Origin: CBDDLD01 sp965250025
Lineage (GTDB): Bacteria; Bacteroidota; Bacteroidia; Flavobacteriales; Flavobacteriaceae
DNA length: 64,000 nucleotides
Direction of reading: 5' to 3'
Assembly (NCBI GenBank): GCA_965250025.1
Contig: OZ252283.1
Coordinates: forward strand, 186,001-250,000
Part shown: piece by piece, positions 8,734-18,000 of the stretch
Layout of the letters: each line of letters begins with the position of its first letter
How positions within the stretch are numbered: position 1 is the first letter of the stretch
Notes under the pieces: model-generated
What the model was told of the DNA's origin: nothing
Seen by the model: the letters and a program-made list of their open reading frames with translations, nothing else
Database searches by the model: none
Made by a program: the position numbers and the translations under genes

Positions 8734-9654
8734 GTGAATAAGGAAAAATATACCCAACTTATAAAAGCCGAAGCCCAACGCCTCGGCTTTTTGTCTTGTG
8801 GTATAAGTAAAGCGGAGTTTTTAGAGGAAGAAGCACCAAGGTTAGAACGGTGGCTAAATCATAATATGCATGGAAAAATGCAGTATATGGAAAATCACTT
8901 TGATAAGCGGTTAGACCCTACAAAGTTGGTTGAAGGTTCTAAAAGTGTGGTATCCTTACTATTGAATTACTACCCGACAGAATTTCAAAATGAGGAGGCC
9001 TATAAAATCTCTAAGTATGCTTACGGAACAGATTATCACTTTGTGATCAAAGATAAATTAAAGCAGTTATTGGCTTTCATACAAGAAGAAATAGGGGCAG
9101 TTGATGGACGTGCATTTGTGGACTCTGCTCCGGTACTTGATAAAGCCTGGGCGGCAAAATCAGGTTTAGGTTGGATAGGGAAGCATAGTAATCTGTTAAC
9201 GCAAAAAGTAGGTTCCTTTTATTTTATAGCCGAGTTGATTATTGATTTAGAGTTAGATTACGACTTGCCAACGACTGACCATTGTGGCACTTGTACAGCA
9301 TGTATAGATGCATGCCCCACTGAAGCCATAGTAGAACCCTATGTGGTAGATGGGAGCAAATGCATCTCCTATTTTACAATTGAATTAAAAGATAACATCC
9401 CCTCCGAATTCAAGGATAAGTTTGACGATTGGATGTTTGGCTGTGATGTCTGTCAGGATGTATGCCCATGGAATCGATTTTCCAAATCGCATAATGACCC
9501 CTTATTTAATCCACATCCTGAACTGTTATCGATGTCAAAAAAAGACTGGGAAGAAATTACAGAGGATACATTTAGAAAAGTATTTAAAAAATCAGCAGTA
9601 AAACGAACAAAATTCTCAGGATTGCAACGTAATATCAATTTTTTAAAATCCTAA
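8734..9654 (+). CDS. queG: Epoxyqueuosine reductase QueG
   Basis: A 306-residue cobalamin- and Fe-S-dependent enzyme that reduces epoxyqueuosine to queuosine in tRNA. The two [4Fe-4S] ferredoxin-like motifs are present: CGTCTACIDACP and, later, CDVCQDVCPWN. The N-terminal part (SCGISKAEFLEEEAPRLE) is typical. Translation most likely starts at the GTG at 8734; there is no ATG upstream in frame. The first codons fold into a terminator-like hairpin (listed separately). The stop codon directly abuts the stop of the convergent DUF5686 gene, with no intergenic bases. Family-usual length. Confidence 0.95.
   Translation: MNKEKYTQLIKAEAQRLGFLSCGISKAEFLEEEAPRLERWLNHNMHGKMQYMENHFDKRLDPTKLVEGSKSVVSLLLNYYPTEFQNEEAYKISKYAYGTDYHFVIKDKLKQLLAFIQEEIGAVDGRAFVDSAPVLDKAWAAKSGLGWIGKHSNLLTQKVGSFYFIAELIIDLELDYDLPTTDHCGTCTACIDACPTEAIVEPYVVDGSKCISYFTIELKDNIPSEFKDKFDDWMFGCDVCQDVCPWNRFSKSHNDPLFNPHPELLSMSKKDWEEITEDTFRKVFKKSAVKRTKFSGLQRNINFLKS
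8763..8791 (+). other. Terminator-like hairpin inside the 5' end of queG
   Basis: Bases 8763-8771 (AAAAGCCGA) pair perfectly with 8783-8791 (TCGGCTTTT) across an 11-base loop, and one further T follows. The shape is that of a short intrinsic terminator, but it lies within codons 10-20 of queG. A second 8-bp AT-rich hairpin (8714-8732) sits just before the start codon. Whether either acts on transcription is inference. Confidence 0.45.
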
Positions 9655-12021
9655 TTAGTTAAAAGTAAATCCGGTAGAAAGCTTAAGGACAAAATTGTCA
9701 TCAGAGTTTTCCAGGTGATGATAGCCATAACGATAAAAACCTCCTATGCCCAGACCCATATACCCAACAGATAAATAAGGGATTCGTATGAGGTTTCTGA
9801 GCTCAAGTCCACTTTCCAGAAAAACCTCATTTTTAATTTTAAAATTAATGTTTTGATGCTGCTGGGGAGAAGATAAATTACCAATGCCTATATTGTTATA
9901 AAGGACGACCTCGGGTTTAATATAACCTTTGTTATTAAACAAACGCCCAAAATTATGAGCTGTAAACAAATTGATATATCTGTCGGATAAAAATTCGTAA
10001 GCAGTAGCCGTTTGAAAATAGTCCTCAAAAACAAAAGGAAAATCTTCATTAAAGCTGCCTTCTCCAGTAAATAACAAGCCGTAAGGAATAGAACGATCAA
10101 TATAAGCTGCATCCAGACGATAGGACATTTTTCCCAGATTTTTAATAATAAAACTATGATCTAAAGTAAATCGAAGCTTATTGTAATTGAAATCACTTTC
10201 AAAAATACCACTTATGCCTCTGGTATAGGTCAAATCAAGCTCAGGAGAATCGCTGTCAATACGCAAAGATTTGCCAAAAGCCTGAATTAACTTTTCTTTC
10301 ACCTTATAGTTGAGATTGAAGACCAACTCAGAAGTATGATAATTGGTTGTTGTAATATTGTTTTGAACAAAATTATAATCATACAAAGGCGTAATATCGG
10401 TGGTGTTAAATTGAAAAGCACCGTTAAGGTTTCTCAATATCCTAAGGCTGACACCTGCACTGTAAGCTTTAATATTATCCATTTGATTGGCAATGATATT
10501 TCTGAAATTGAATTGCCGTTTTCTGAATCCGTTAATTCTGGAATTTGTTCCGGTTTCTCTTAAATTGTTTTCATATTTAAGATGGATGCCTATATCATTC
10601 TTACTGGGAATATCAATGAGTAACTCACCGCCATATTTCCATTCATAATCTTTAAAGCCATATCCGGCAAAGCCACCAACAGAAACATGCTTCATGACAT
10701 CATCATTGGTATATAAACCAGCACCTAGTCTGAGACCTTCATATTCATTGTATTGTATGATTTTTGTTAAATCTATATCAACGTAATCCAGAGGAAATCT
10801 TCCCGAAACTAAACTTTCAGAATATTTCAGGATGTTATCAAACTTATAGACCTCTCCAATACTATCCACAAAGGTATAGGTGCGTTGTTCTCTTAAATCT
10901 AAAGTATCGTGTCTGTACCGTTGCCATATATCCGAACCAACTTGAGTAGCAGTTTTACTAAGAGTAAGCGATTGCAATGGAAAATCTTTTCGCTTCAAAT
11001 CAGGGTCGATCACAACATCAGATAAATAACTTTTGCCTGTATATCTGAGATTGAAAGTTTTATCATCACCAACAATAACCTCAAAATTTAATTGCTCAGG
11101 AAACCAATGCTCATCATTAATCAAAGTATATTTTTGCTGAATTTTAATTTTCATTTTACCTTGATTATGAGGCTCAGCATCTACATTCTGAACAGCATAT
11201 TTGTTAGAATTAACATATAATAAACCTTTAAGGCCTTCAAAATTCCTGTTGGCACGAGGTTCAAATGCAATAACAAAAATGGTGTCATTACCCTTTAGAA
11301 ACTCATCCTCCAAACTAAACTTATATTTGTTGATACTGCCTTTGGCAATCGGGTTGAGATAGTTGATCTCGAAAAGCGTAAAATGTTCTTTATAAAAAGA
11401 AAAAGGCTGAAAATCTGTAGCCAATGCAGCAAATTTCGGGTTTTTAAACCCCGAAAATCTTGTAGCAATAATACTGTCTTCAGTAAGATTGGGTTTTAAA
11501 TACTTACGTTTGGAAACAGCTTCGGTGATAAAAAAATATTTGTCTTTAAGAAATTCAGTCAGTGTAGAATCTTTTTCAACCTTATCATCACTATCGAAAA
11601 CAATTTTATTGTATGATGTGTAGGTGAAAGCAGCATTGTTTTCCGGGTTATTAATAGCTTTATTAGCTATGACGTTTCTGATAATACGATGTGCAGGATT
11701 TTCTGTGTTGGTAATAATTACTTCTTCCAAAGGGCTAGCCTGTTCATTTAGGGAAATGGTATAGGAACGAAGGTCTTTAACAATTATATTAACCGTTTCA
11801 AAACCAAGGTAGCTGATGGTAAGCCTTGAGACATCATTTTTAACATAAAATATACCATCAATATCAGAAATAGTACCACGATTACTTTCGTCAAAAACAA
11901 TGTTGGCAAATGCAATAGCCTCCGAAGTCTGCGCATTGATGAGTTTGAATTTCTTGTCGTTTTGCGCATTAATTTTTAGACATAGAACTACCAATAAAAA
12001 GAAAGTGAAGGACGTTTTCAT
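9655..12021 (-). CDS. DUF5686 outer-membrane protein with carboxypeptidase-like N-terminal domain
   Basis: A 788-residue exported protein. I took the ATG at 12021 because it opens a clean signal peptide (MKTSFTFFLLVVLC...NAQ), leaving out a 21-residue upstream extension. Residues ~25-100 form a CarboxypepD_reg-like beta domain (AFANIVFDESNRGTISDIDG), as found at the N-terminus of SusC-like and related outer-membrane proteins. The rest matches the DUF5686 family, which is predicted to end in a beta-barrel; the C-terminal residue is aromatic-flanked (GFTFN). Function is unknown. It is convergent with queG and divergent from maeB. Confidence 0.8.
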   Translation of the reverse strand: MKTSFTFFLLVVLCLKINAQNDKKFKLINAQTSEAIAFANIVFDESNRGTISDIDGIFYVKNDVSRLTISYLGFETVNIIVKDLRSYTISLNEQASPLEEVIITNTENPAHRIIRNVIANKAINNPENNAAFTYTSYNKIVFDSDDKVEKDSTLTEFLKDKYFFITEAVSKRKYLKPNLTEDSIIATRFSGFKNPKFAALATDFQPFSFYKEHFTLFEINYLNPIAKGSINKYKFSLEDEFLKGNDTIFVIAFEPRANRNFEGLKGLLYVNSNKYAVQNVDAEPHNQGKMKIKIQQKYTLINDEHWFPEQLNFEVIVGDDKTFNLRYTGKSYLSDVVIDPDLKRKDFPLQSLTLSKTATQVGSDIWQRYRHDTLDLREQRTYTFVDSIGEVYKFDNILKYSESLVSGRFPLDYVDIDLTKIIQYNEYEGLRLGAGLYTNDDVMKHVSVGGFAGYGFKDYEWKYGGELLIDIPSKNDIGIHLKYENNLRETGTNSRINGFRKRQFNFRNIIANQMDNIKAYSAGVSLRILRNLNGAFQFNTTDITPLYDYNFVQNNITTTNYHTSELVFNLNYKVKEKLIQAFGKSLRIDSDSPELDLTYTRGISGIFESDFNYNKLRFTLDHSFIIKNLGKMSYRLDAAYIDRSIPYGLLFTGEGSFNEDFPFVFEDYFQTATAYEFLSDRYINLFTAHNFGRLFNNKGYIKPEVVLYNNIGIGNLSSPQQHQNINFKIKNEVFLESGLELRNLIRIPYLSVGYMGLGIGGFYRYGYHHLENSDDNFVLKLSTGFTFN

Positions 12022-12107
12022 AGATCGACTAATGCCAGCGGTCAAACAAATTAGAGGATAGTAAGATATAAAAAATACAAACACGGTTACAAATACTAAG
12101 CAATGCT

Positions 12108-12115
12108 TACCTTTG
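12108..12115 (+). promoter_or_regulatory. Candidate -7 box TAccTTTG for maeB
   Basis: TACCTTTG matches TAnnTTTG and lies 19 bp before the maeB ATG, in the 113-bp divergent region shared with the DUF5686 gene. No clear -33 TTG is seen. Confidence 0.45.
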
Positions 12116-12134
12116 CAACTTAATTTGTTTCAAT

Positions 12135-14414
12135 ATGAGCAAGGTAATTAAAAGAAAAGAAGCATTATTATATCATGCAAAGCCTAATCCAGGGAAGATT
12201 AAAGTCGTACCTACTAAGAAGTATGCCACCCAACGCGATCTGTCTTTAGCATATTCTCCCGGAGTGGCAGAGCCGTGTCTGGAAATAGAAAAAGATAAAA
12301 ACAACGTTTATAAATATACAACAAAAGGCAATCTGGTTGCTGTAATTTCAAATGGAACGGCAGTATTGGGTTTAGGAAATATAGGACCTGAGGCTTCAAA
12401 GCCGGTTATGGAAGGTAAAGGCTTGCTATTCAAGATATTTGCAGATATTGATGTGTTTGATATAGAAGTAGATACTGAAAATATTGAAGAATTTATTCAA
12501 ACCGTAAAGCATATAGCACCAACCTTTGGAGGTATCAATTTAGAAGATATCAAAGCACCTGAAGCTTTTGAAATAGAATGCCGACTTAAAGACGAATTGG
12601 ATATTCCTGTGATGCATGACGATCAGCATGGAACAGCTATCATATCTGCTGCAGCATTGCTCAATGCTTTAGAAATAGCCGAGAAAAGTATTGGAGAAGT
12701 GAAGATCGTTGTAAGTGGTGCAGGAGCTGCAGCCATATCATGTACCCGATTATATAAAGCATTTGGGGCTAAGCCCGAAAATATAGTAATGCTTGATAGT
12801 AAAGGAGTCATAAGAAAAGACAGAGAACACCTAACGGATCAAAAAGCTGAGTTTGCTACAGAAAGAGCTATAGATACTTTAGAAGAAGCCATGGTAGATG
12901 CTGATGTGTTTATCGGACTTTCGATGGCAGATATTGTAACTCCGGAAATGCTGCAAACTATGGCTGATAATCCTATTGTCTTTGCAATGGCCAATCCTAA
13001 TCCTGAAATTGCATACGAATTAGCAATCAAAACCCGGGACGATATTATTATGGCCACTGGAAGAAGCGATCACCCTAATCAGGTGAATAATGTACTAGGC
13101 TTTCCATTTATATTCAGAGGTGCATTAGATGTTAGAGCCACTAAAATAAATGAAGCTATGAAAATGGCTGCTGTAAAAGCATTAGCACAATTAGCAAAAG
13201 AACCGGTACCGGAGCAGGTAAACATTGCTTATGGCGAAACCCGATTAGCATTTGGTAGAGAATATATCATACCAAAACCATTTGATCCCAGACTAATTAC
13301 AGAAGTACCTCCGGCAGTGGCAAAAGCAGCAATTGAAAGTGGTGTGGCAAAAGAACCCATACAAGATTGGGAAAAATATAAGAACACCCTTTTAGAGCGA
13401 TTGGGCTCAGATAATAAACTGGTAAGGTTAATTCTCAATAGAGCAAAAACGAACCCTAAGCGTGTGGTATTTGCAGAAGCAGATCAGCTCGATGTATTAA
13501 AGGCGGCGCAGATTGTTCATGATGAAGGGATAGCTCATCCTATACTTTTAGGACGAAAAGATAAGATCAGAAGTCTGATGGAAGAGATCGAGTTTGATGC
13601 GGATGTCCCTATTATCGATCCAAAATCTGATGAAGAGACCGACCGAAAGAATGCTTATGCAGATGTGTACTGGAAAAAACAACAGCGTAGAGGGGAAACG
13701 CAGTATTCGGCCCGTAAAGTAATGCGAGAACGCAATTATTTTGCGGCAATGATGGTTAATGAAGGTGATGCAGATGCATTAATATCAGGGTACTCCCGAA
13801 GCTATCCGTCAGTAGTAAAACCCATGCTGGAGCTAATTGGTATGGCAAAAGGCGCTACGAGAGTGGCTACAACAAATGTGATGATGACCGAAAGAGGACC
13901 AATGTTTCTTAGCGACACCTCAATAAATATATCACCTACATCAAGAGACCTGACCAAGATTGCACAAATGACATCGAGTATTATTAAGATGTTTGGTATG
14001 GAGCCGGTAATGGCCATGATATCGTATTCGAATTTTGGATCTTCAGGGCATGAAAATTCATCAAAAGTAAGGGAAGCCGTATCTTACTTGCACAACAGAT
14101 ATCCGGATATGTTAGTCGATGGCGAGTTACAAACCGATTTTGCACTCAATAGTGAGATGTTACAGGAAATCTTCCCTTTCTCTAGGCTTGCAGGGAAAAA
14201 GGTCAATGCATTGATATTTCCTAATTTGGACTCAGCAAATATTACCTATAAACTATTAAAAGAACTTAATAATGCGGAGTCTATAGGGCCAATAATGATG
14301 GGCATGCGCAAACCTGTCCATATACTTCAATTAGATGCCAGTGTTGATGAGATTGTAAATATGGCCGCTATAGCAGTTATAGATGCTCAGGAAAAAGAAA
14401 AGAAACAACAGTAA
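12135..14414 (+). CDS. maeB: NADP-dependent malic enzyme with phosphotransacetylase-like domain
   Basis: A 759-residue two-domain protein. Residues ~1-420 are malic enzyme (oxidative decarboxylation of malate to pyruvate). Visible motifs are SLAYSPGVAEPC, the metal/catalytic region MHDDQHGTAI, and the dinucleotide-binding VSGAGAAAISC. Residues ~430-759 resemble phosphate acetyltransferase (VVFAEADQLDVLKAA, ATRVATTNVMMTERGPMF). In this class the PTA-like part is regulatory, binding acetyl-CoA, rather than catalytic. Length is as expected for MaeB. It is followed by ruvA, which has its own promoter. Confidence 0.95.
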   Translation: MSKVIKRKEALLYHAKPNPGKIKVVPTKKYATQRDLSLAYSPGVAEPCLEIEKDKNNVYKYTTKGNLVAVISNGTAVLGLGNIGPEASKPVMEGKGLLFKIFADIDVFDIEVDTENIEEFIQTVKHIAPTFGGINLEDIKAPEAFEIECRLKDELDIPVMHDDQHGTAIISAAALLNALEIAEKSIGEVKIVVSGAGAAAISCTRLYKAFGAKPENIVMLDSKGVIRKDREHLTDQKAEFATERAIDTLEEAMVDADVFIGLSMADIVTPEMLQTMADNPIVFAMANPNPEIAYELAIKTRDDIIMATGRSDHPNQVNNVLGFPFIFRGALDVRATKINEAMKMAAVKALAQLAKEPVPEQVNIAYGETRLAFGREYIIPKPFDPRLITEVPPAVAKAAIESGVAKEPIQDWEKYKNTLLERLGSDNKLVRLILNRAKTNPKRVVFAEADQLDVLKAAQIVHDEGIAHPILLGRKDKIRSLMEEIEFDADVPIIDPKSDEETDRKNAYADVYWKKQQRRGETQYSARKVMRERNYFAAMMVNEGDADALISGYSRSYPSVVKPMLELIGMAKGATRVATTNVMMTERGPMFLSDTSINISPTSRDLTKIAQMTSSIIKMFGMEPVMAMISYSNFGSSGHENSSKVREAVSYLHNRYPDMLVDGELQTDFALNSEMLQEIFPFSRLAGKKVNALIFPNLDSANITYKLLKELNNAESIGPIMMGMRKPVHILQLDASVDEIVNMAAIAVIDAQEKEKKQQ

Positions 14415-14445
14415 TAAGTCCTTATGCTTTGGTGGTTTATCGTCT

Positions 14446-14474
14446 TTGAAATGCAAATAATTTTATTACATTTG
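14446..14474 (+). promoter_or_regulatory. Promoter of ruvA (TTG-N18-TAcaTTTG)
   Basis: A -33 element TTG at 14446-14448 and a -7 element TACATTTG at 14467-14474, separated by 18 bases, match the Bacteroidota sigma-ABfr consensus. The -7 box ends 22 bp before the ruvA ATG. Confidence 0.65.
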
Positions 14475-14496
14475 GGTTTTTAACCTAGGTAATTAC

Positions 14497-15078
14497 ATGA
14501 TTACGCACATAGAGGGCAAACTTGTTGAAAAGAACTTAACAGATGTTGTTATAGATTGTAATGGTGTCGGCTATATTCTTCACATATCGTTACATACATA
14601 TTCTCAAATACCAGAAGGAGAACGATTAAGGCTATATACGTATTTGCAGGTCAAAGAAGATTCGCATACGCTATACGGATTTTCTACCCAATCTGAGCGT
14701 GAGATATTTAAACTTTTAATTTCAGTAAGTGGTGTTGGCGCAAGTACAGCAAGAACCATGTTGTCTTCTCTAAATCCACAACAGGTCAAAGAAGGAATAG
14801 CATCTGGAGATGTAGCACTGATACAATCTATTAAAGGAATCGGTGCTAAAACAGCACAACGTGTGATACTGGATTTGAAGGATAAGGTGTTAAAAGTGTA
14901 TGGAATAGACGAACTTTCACTACCACAAAACAATACTAATAAAGAAGAAGCGTTATCAGCTTTAGAGGTTTTGGGATTCAATAAAAAACAATCAGAAAAA
15001 GTGATTGATAAAATATTGGCTAACCAGCCCGATGCCCCACTAGAGGATATTATTAAAGAAGCTCTGAAAAAATTATAA
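14497..15078 (+). CDS. ruvA: Holliday junction branch migration protein RuvA
   Basis: A 193-residue protein that binds four-way junctions and loads RuvB. An N-terminal OB-fold (MITHIEGKLVEKN...CNGVGYILHIS), two helix-hairpin-helix motifs (LLISVSGVGASTARTML and SIKGIGAKTAQRVILDLKDK) and the short C-terminal domain III (KEEALSALEVLGF) are all present. It is probably co-transcribed with sprA, whose start lies only 5 bp downstream. Confidence 0.97.
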   Translation: MITHIEGKLVEKNLTDVVIDCNGVGYILHISLHTYSQIPEGERLRLYTYLQVKEDSHTLYGFSTQSEREIFKLLISVSGVGASTARTMLSSLNPQQVKEGIASGDVALIQSIKGIGAKTAQRVILDLKDKVLKVYGIDELSLPQNNTNKEEALSALEVLGFNKKQSEKVIDKILANQPDAPLEDIIKEALKKL

Positions 15079-15083
15079 AAGCA

Positions 15084-18000
15084 TTGAACACAACCAACAA
15101 TTATAGTTTTAGGTATTCAAAAACAATATACTTAGTAATAGCATTTGTATTACTTGGTGTATTCGGGTATTCACAACAAACACCCACGCCACAGGATACT
15201 ACAAAAACGGGATTTGCCTTCGGTACCGTTAAGATGGCCAACCCAAATAGTATTGTTTCCAAATACACATACGATCCTATTCTGGACCGTTATATTTTTA
15301 CAGAAAAGATAGGCGATTTTAATATTAATTATCCGTTAATCTTAACCCCTGAAGAATATCAACGATTAGTATTACAAGAAAGTTTAAAAGATTATTACAA
15401 GCAAAAAATAGACGCTTCGGCAGGTCAGAAAGAAGGAAGTGAAGAGGAACGAAAAAATCTATTGCCAGAGTTTTATGTCAATTCAGGCTTGTTTGAAACC
15501 ATTTTTGGAGGCAACACAATTGAAGTAATACCTCAGGGTTCTGTGGAAGTAGATTTAGGAATTTTGTTTTCTAAACAGGATAATCCAACATTTTCACCTC
15601 AAAACAGAAGCAATTTTTCTTTTGATTTTGATCAGCGTATCAGTCTTAGTTTGCTAGGTAAAGTAGGAACAAGACTTCAGGTAACAGCCAACTACGATAC
15701 GGAATCAACATTTGATTTTCAAAACCTTATAAAATTAGAATACACACCTACAGAAGATGACATTATTAGAAAGATTGAAGTCGGTAATGTCAATATGCCT
15801 TTAAACAGTTCGTTGATCACAGGTGCTCAAAGCTTATTTGGTGTAAAAACAGAACTTCAGTTTGGAAAAACAAGAGTAACCGCAGTATTCTCTGAGCAAC
15901 AATCGCAATCGAGGTCTGTAGTAGCTCAAGGTGGAGGGACCTTGGAGGAGTTTGAGTTTTTTGCGCGAGATTATGATGAAAACAGACACTTTTTCTTGGC
16001 GCAATACTTTAGAGATACCTACGATCAGGCCATGTTACAATATCCTTATATACAGAATAGAGGTCTGCAGATTACCAGAATTGAAGTTTGGGTAACGAAT
16101 AGAAATAACCAAACGGACAATGTAAGAAACATAGTGGCATTTCAGGATTTAGGAGAGTCTGATTTTATAGGACTACCCACAGCACCTCCAAACTTTGTCA
16201 ATGTACCGCCGGGAAGTTTTCCGGATAATGGCAACAATGACTTTGATCCCACAAACATTGGCGGTGGAGGATCATTATTGTCAGAACCTGTTAGAAATAT
16301 TACCAATGTAGAAGCCGGGATTGGTGTTGCCGTAAATGAAGGATTCGATTATGGTAAATTAGAAAGTGCCAGAAAGCTTCAGGAAGGCTCAGACTATGTG
16401 TTAAATACGCAGCTGGGTTACATATCGCTTAATCAACGGCTGTTAAACGATGAAGTATTGGCAGTAGCATTTCAGTATACTGTAGGCGGAGAAGTCTTTC
16501 AGGTTGGTGAATTTGCAAATGATGGTGTTGAAGCAACAGGAGTTGAAGATGGTGTTAACGGCAACCAGTTGGTGAGTAATAATAGCTTAATTCTTAAAAT
16601 GCTTAAGAGTGCTATCACCGCAGTAGATCAGCCGATTTGGGATTTAATGATGAAAAACATCTATGATACCGGGGCATTTCAATTGGATAGAGAAGACTTT
16701 AGATTGAACATATTCTATACCGAAGCTTCACCGTTAAATTACATAACACCGGTTGAAGGCACAACGTTTCCGCTATACAATAACAACACAGCTAATGACC
16801 CAACTGACGATTCAGTTATAGAAGAAACACCACTTATTCGACTGTTCCATACCGATCGTTTGAATTTTAATAATGACCCACAAACAGGTGGAGATGGATT
16901 CTTTGATTTTGTGCCAGGGCAAACCGTCATTGAACAGAACGGTAAAATTGTGTTTACCAAAGTAGAGCCTTTTGGACGTTACCTCTTTGACATATTAGAT
17001 GACGATGGTAACCCTAATAATAATGACTTCGATTACGAACAAGATATATATACCAACCCTAATCAGGAAAAGTACGTTTACGATTTACTTTATAAATCCA
17101 CAAAAACGCAGGCGTTAGATGAAGCTGAAAAGAATAAGTTTCAGATCAAAGGACGTTTTAAAAGTAGCGGCGGTGGTGATGGTATTCCTATAGGGGCATT
17201 TAATGTGCCAAGAGGTTCGGTACGTGTTACTGCAGGTGGGCGTGTGCTTGTAGAAGGCGTGGATTATACCGTAAATTATCAGTTAGGACGAGTGTATATT
17301 GTAGACGAAGGTCTCAAAGCTTCAAATACACCGATCAATGTTTCTGTTGAGAACAATGCTGTTTTTGGGCAGCAAACCCGACGATTTACCGGAATAAACG
17401 TAGAACATCAGTTCAATGAAAACTTCTTATTAGGTGCAACCATATTGAATTTGAATGAACGCCCGATCACTCAGAAAGCCAACTTTAATTCAGAGCCTAT
17501 AAATAATACCATATTTGGATTTAACGGAAATTACGCTACTGAGGTGCCTTTCTTAACTCGATTGGTGAATAAATTACCTAATGTAGATACCGATGTGCCC
17601 TCTAACCTTTCCGTAAGAGGAGAATTTGCGTATTTGGCGCCTGGTGCACCTAAAGGCACAGATTTTAATGGTGAGGCTACCGCTTATATTGATGATTTTG
17701 AAGGGACACAAGGTGCTATAGACCTGTTGTCGCCACTTTCTTGGTTTTTGGCAAGTAGGCCTGAAGAACTGCCGGCAAACATATCTGGGTCTTCAAATAA
17801 TGGTATCGAAAATGGTTATGGTAGAGCCTTCTTAAACTGGTATACCATAGATCCTATTTTCTATGGGAATCAAAGACCAAGTGGTATTACAGATGACGAT
17901 ATTTCTGATATGTATACCCGACGGGTTTTTATTGAAGAGATATTCCCTCAGATCGATATAGCCCAGGGGCAAAATACAGTTATTAATACCTTGGATTTGT

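Noticed and set aside
14604..14981. 125-residue antisense frame inside ruvA
   Set aside because: It lies wholly within a conserved essential-type gene and has no recognisable domain or promoter.
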